This document shows, in pieces, positions 62,002-64,000 of a stretch of 64,000 bases of DNA (positions are counted from its first letter, which is position 1; the number at the start of each line of letters is the position of its first letter). The position numbers and the translations under genes were made by a program. Source of the stretch: an uncultured Acetatifactor sp. (GTDB lineage: Bacteria; Bacillota; Clostridia; Lachnospirales; Lachnospiraceae); NCBI GenBank assembly GCA_910579755.1, contig CAJTVB010000018.1, positions 1 through 64,000 of the forward strand, read 5' to 3'. The notes under the pieces were generated by a model. The model saw only the letters and a list, made by a program, of their open reading frames with translations, was not told the origin of the DNA and made no database searches.

Positions 62002-63761
62002 AGGGTATGAAGGAAGATAAGAAGCGGTATTCGGGCAGAACCATTCTGCGTCTGGGGAGATATATGCTCCAATATAAGTGGATGCTGACGCTGGCTTTTT
62101 TGTGTACCCTGGGAAGCAATCTTTTTTCCCTGATCGGCCCAAAGCTTACGGGACTGTGTATCGGAGCCGTGGAGCCGGGAAGAGGAGCCGTGGACTTCGG
62201 GGCCGTGTTTTATTATGGGGCCTGGATGGCGGGCTTTTATGTGATATCCGCAGGTATGTCCTATGGGCTGCAGGTGCTGATGCTGACCATCAGCCGCCGG
62301 GTGGTGTTTCGGATGCGCCAGGAGGTGTTTGAGAAGCTGATGGCCCTGCCGGTGGGGTATTTTGACACTCATCAGACCGGGGATGTGATCAGCCGGATTT
62401 CATACGATATCGACACGGTGAACGCCTCCCTGTCCAATGATCTGGTACAGCTTCTGACCACCGTGATCACCGTGGCAGGAGCGTTGGTGATGATGGTAAC
62501 TATTTCTCCCAGGCTGGTGCTGGTGTTTGCCTTTACGGTGCCTCTTTCACTTTTTATCACAAAATACATCACCGGCCGGACCAGGCCTCTCTTTCGGAAG
62601 CGGTCCGCCAGCCTGGGGGAGCTGAATGGTTTTGTGGAGGAGATGATTTCCGGCCAGAAAACCCTGAAGGTCTATGGCAGGGAGGAGTATACCCAGAGCC
62701 GTTTTGACCGGAAAAACAAGGAGGCGGTGGAGGCCTATTACCAGGCGGAATATTATGGAAGCGTAGTGGGACCCTGTGTGAATTTTATCAACAATCTTTC
62801 TCTTTCTCTGATCAGTGTGTTTGGGGCACTCTTGTATCTGGGCGGCGCTATGAGTGTGGGGGATATTTCCTCCTTTGTGCTTTATTCCAGAAAGTTTTCC
62901 GGACCCATCAATGAGGCGGCCAATATTTTCAGCGAGCTACAGTCGGCTCTGGCGGCGGCAGAGAGGGTGTTTCGTCTGATGGATGAGGAGACGGAGTCTG
63001 CGGATGCGCCCGGAGCAGGAGAGCTGGTCCGGGTCCGGGGAGACGTGAGACTGCAGCATGTGAATTTCGGGTATGAGCCGGGAAGGATGATTCTGCGGAA
63101 CTTAAGCCTGGAGGCACATCCGGGAAGGCTTATTGCCATCGTGGGTCCCACCGGAGCAGGCAAGACTACCCTGATCAACCTGTTGATGCGGTTTTATGAT
63201 CCCCAGAGCGGGGAGATTCTGGTAGACGGCCAAAACGCGCTGAGCTATACCAGGAGCAGCCTGCGCAGGGCCTATGCCATGGTGCTTCAGGATACCTGGC
63301 TGTTTCATGGTACTATCTATGAAAATCTGGCTTACGGGAAAATGGATGCAGGCCGGGAAGAGGTGGAGGCGGCGGCCAAAGCCGCCCGGATCCATTCCTT
63401 TATCATGCGCCTGCCGGAAGGGTATGACACGGTACTCACCGATGAGGGAACCAATATATCCAAGGGACAGAAGCAGCTTCTCACTATTGCCAGAGCCATG
63501 CTGCTGGACGCCAGGATGCTGATCCTGGACGAAGCCACCTCCAATGTGGACACCCGCACCGAACAGCAGATCCAACGGGCCATGCGCACGCTTATGGAGG
63601 GAAAAACCTGCTTTGTCATAGCCCATCGGCTGTCCACTATCGAAAACGCCGATCTGATCCTGGTGGTGGACGAAGGGGAAGTGGTAGAGCAGGGCACTCA
63701 CAGAGAGCTGATGAACCGGGGCGGCACATACAGGCGGATGTATGAGGCGCAGTTCGAGTGA
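61998..63761 (+). CDS. ABC exporter half, subunit with canonical ATP site
   Basis: 587 residues from GTG 61998 (GGAGG seven bases upstream, overlapping the TGA of the previous gene); ATG 62007 is an alternative. Six membrane segments are followed by Walker A GPTGAGKTT, signature NISKGQKQL (Lys where Gly is usual), Walker B MLILDEATSNVD with the catalytic Glu, and IAHRLSTI with the switch His. With the upstream gene it forms a heterodimeric exporter, probably for drugs, lipids or peptides. The cargo cannot be inferred. Confidence 0.93.
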   Translation: MKGMKEDKKRYSGRTILRLGRYMLQYKWMLTLAFLCTLGSNLFSLIGPKLTGLCIGAVEPGRGAVDFGAVFYYGAWMAGFYVISAGMSYGLQVLMLTISRRVVFRMRQEVFEKLMALPVGYFDTHQTGDVISRISYDIDTVNASLSNDLVQLLTTVITVAGALVMMVTISPRLVLVFAFTVPLSLFITKYITGRTRPLFRKRSASLGELNGFVEEMISGQKTLKVYGREEYTQSRFDRKNKEAVEAYYQAEYYGSVVGPCVNFINNLSLSLISVFGALLYLGGAMSVGDISSFVLYSRKFSGPINEAANIFSELQSALAAAERVFRLMDEETESADAPGAGELVRVRGDVRLQHVNFGYEPGRMILRNLSLEAHPGRLIAIVGPTGAGKTTLINLLMRFYDPQSGEILVDGQNALSYTRSSLRRAYAMVLQDTWLFHGTIYENLAYGKMDAGREEVEAAAKAARIHSFIMRLPEGYDTVLTDEGTNISKGQKQLLTIARAMLLDARMLILDEATSNVDTRTEQQIQRAMRTLMEGKTCFVIAHRLSTIENADLILVVDEGEVVEQGTHRELMNRGGTYRRMYEAQFE

Positions 63762-63764
63762 CTT

Positions 63765-63796
63765 GCCTTTCTTTACACAAAGCTGAAAAGAAAGGC
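63765..63796. terminator. hairpin after the exporter genes
   Basis: gcctttcttt (63765-63774) pairs perfectly with aaagaaaggc (63787-63796). It starts four bases after the exporter stop. There is no T-run, so it may be a weak terminator or an mRNA-protecting hairpin. Confidence 0.45.
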
Positions 63797-63867
63797 GGAG
63801 GCGATTGAGGCCTGGCAGCAAACATCCTGAATGTGAAGAATTAGTGTCATAAAAATATATAATTTAG

Positions 63868-63900
63868 GGCACATTGTTCCATATGGTGGAACAATGTGCC
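63868..63900. repeat. perfect 14-bp inverted repeat upstream of the last gene
   Basis: ggcacattgttcca (63868-63881) and tggaacaatgtgcc (63887-63900) around a 5-base loop. It is flanked by AT-rich DNA and lies just upstream of the -35 box of the next gene. It could be an operator or a terminator. Confidence 0.75.
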
Positions 63901-63917
63901 TATTAAGTTGTATATTG

Positions 63918-63946
63918 TTGACAAAAATATTGCAAACAGGTATTGT
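63918..63946 (+). promoter_or_regulatory. promoter of the gene running off the window
   Basis: TTGACA (63918-63923), 17-base spacer, TATTGT (63941-63946), 19 bases before ATG 63965, whose ribosome site is AAAGGAG. Confidence 0.65.
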
Positions 63947-63964
63947 GACAGAAAGGAGAAGAGA

Positions 63965-64000
63965 ATGAAACATGTGTTGATGAGACTTCAGGAATATGAG
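63965..64000 (+). CDS. start of a gene cut by the window end
   Basis: Only 12 codons are visible (MKHVLMRLQEYE). The ribosome site AAAGGAG and a promoter just upstream support a real start. The opening resembles that of RpiR-type sugar regulators, but 12 residues are too few for a call. Confidence 0.5.
   Translation, partial: MKHVLMRLQEYE

Overview
The window looks like chromosome from a gut-type Lachnospiraceae (Clostridia). The evidence is strong AGGAGG-type ribosome sites with TTG and GTG starts, lipoprotein transporters, a DUF4250 protein, a corrinoid-activator-like ATPase, a CsoR/CopA copper unit, and a two-module reductase-ended NRPS of the kind known from gut clostridia. Most genes are about 50-57% G+C by eye. 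The exceptions are an AT-rich accessory patch at 8.1-9.8 kb and the AT-rich core of the first NRPS adenylation domain. No rRNA, tRNA or CRISPR array was seen.

Layout: 0.4-0.7 kb, a frameshifted XRE regulator. 0.74-8.1 kb, one NRPS gene (C-A-T-C-A-T-reductase) expected to release an N-acylated dipeptide aldehyde or alcohol. 8.2-9.7 kb, AT-rich genes for a JAMM metallopeptidase, an ankyrin-like protein and a small Cys-rich protein. 9.8-12.1 kb, a graveyard of tyrosine recombinase, Rpn nuclease and NRPS fragments around an intact ParE-type toxin-antitoxin pair. 12.2-13.4 kb, a P-loop protein and the manganese exporter MntP.

13.5-36.4 kb is a carbohydrate region. An AraC regulator and an Opp-type ABC importer (oppA-B-C-D-F, minus strand) are divergent from a plus-strand series: a HAD-GH105 fusion, a GH38 alpha-mannosidase, two unrecognised proteins, then the inositol genes iolC-B-D-E-G and an iron-type alcohol dehydrogenase. 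Uronyl hydrolase, mannosidase and inositol catabolism together raise the possibility of a mannosyl-uronyl-inositol substrate. Xanthan-like oligosaccharides are a good alternative.

36.5-46.1 kb holds a cold-shock protein, a membrane-anchored EIIA-like protein without phosphorylatable histidines, csoR-copA under a clear CsoR-controlled promoter, a MotA/TolQ plus OmpA-type motor pair resembling ZorAB, and ClpB.

46.2-57.5 kb is a second catabolic locus. A divergent FadR-type GntR regulator, with two TTGTTWAACAA operators, faces atuA-like/DUF4387, an LplBC-type importer with its binding lipoprotein, a lipoprotein esterase, two ADP-ribosylglycohydrolase-family proteins and a lectin-like lipoprotein. 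57.7-64.0 kb has manA, DUF4250, an ASKHA-type activator, a heterodimeric ABC exporter and the first codons of another gene.

All functional calls rest on reading motifs and known family patterns. No database search was run.
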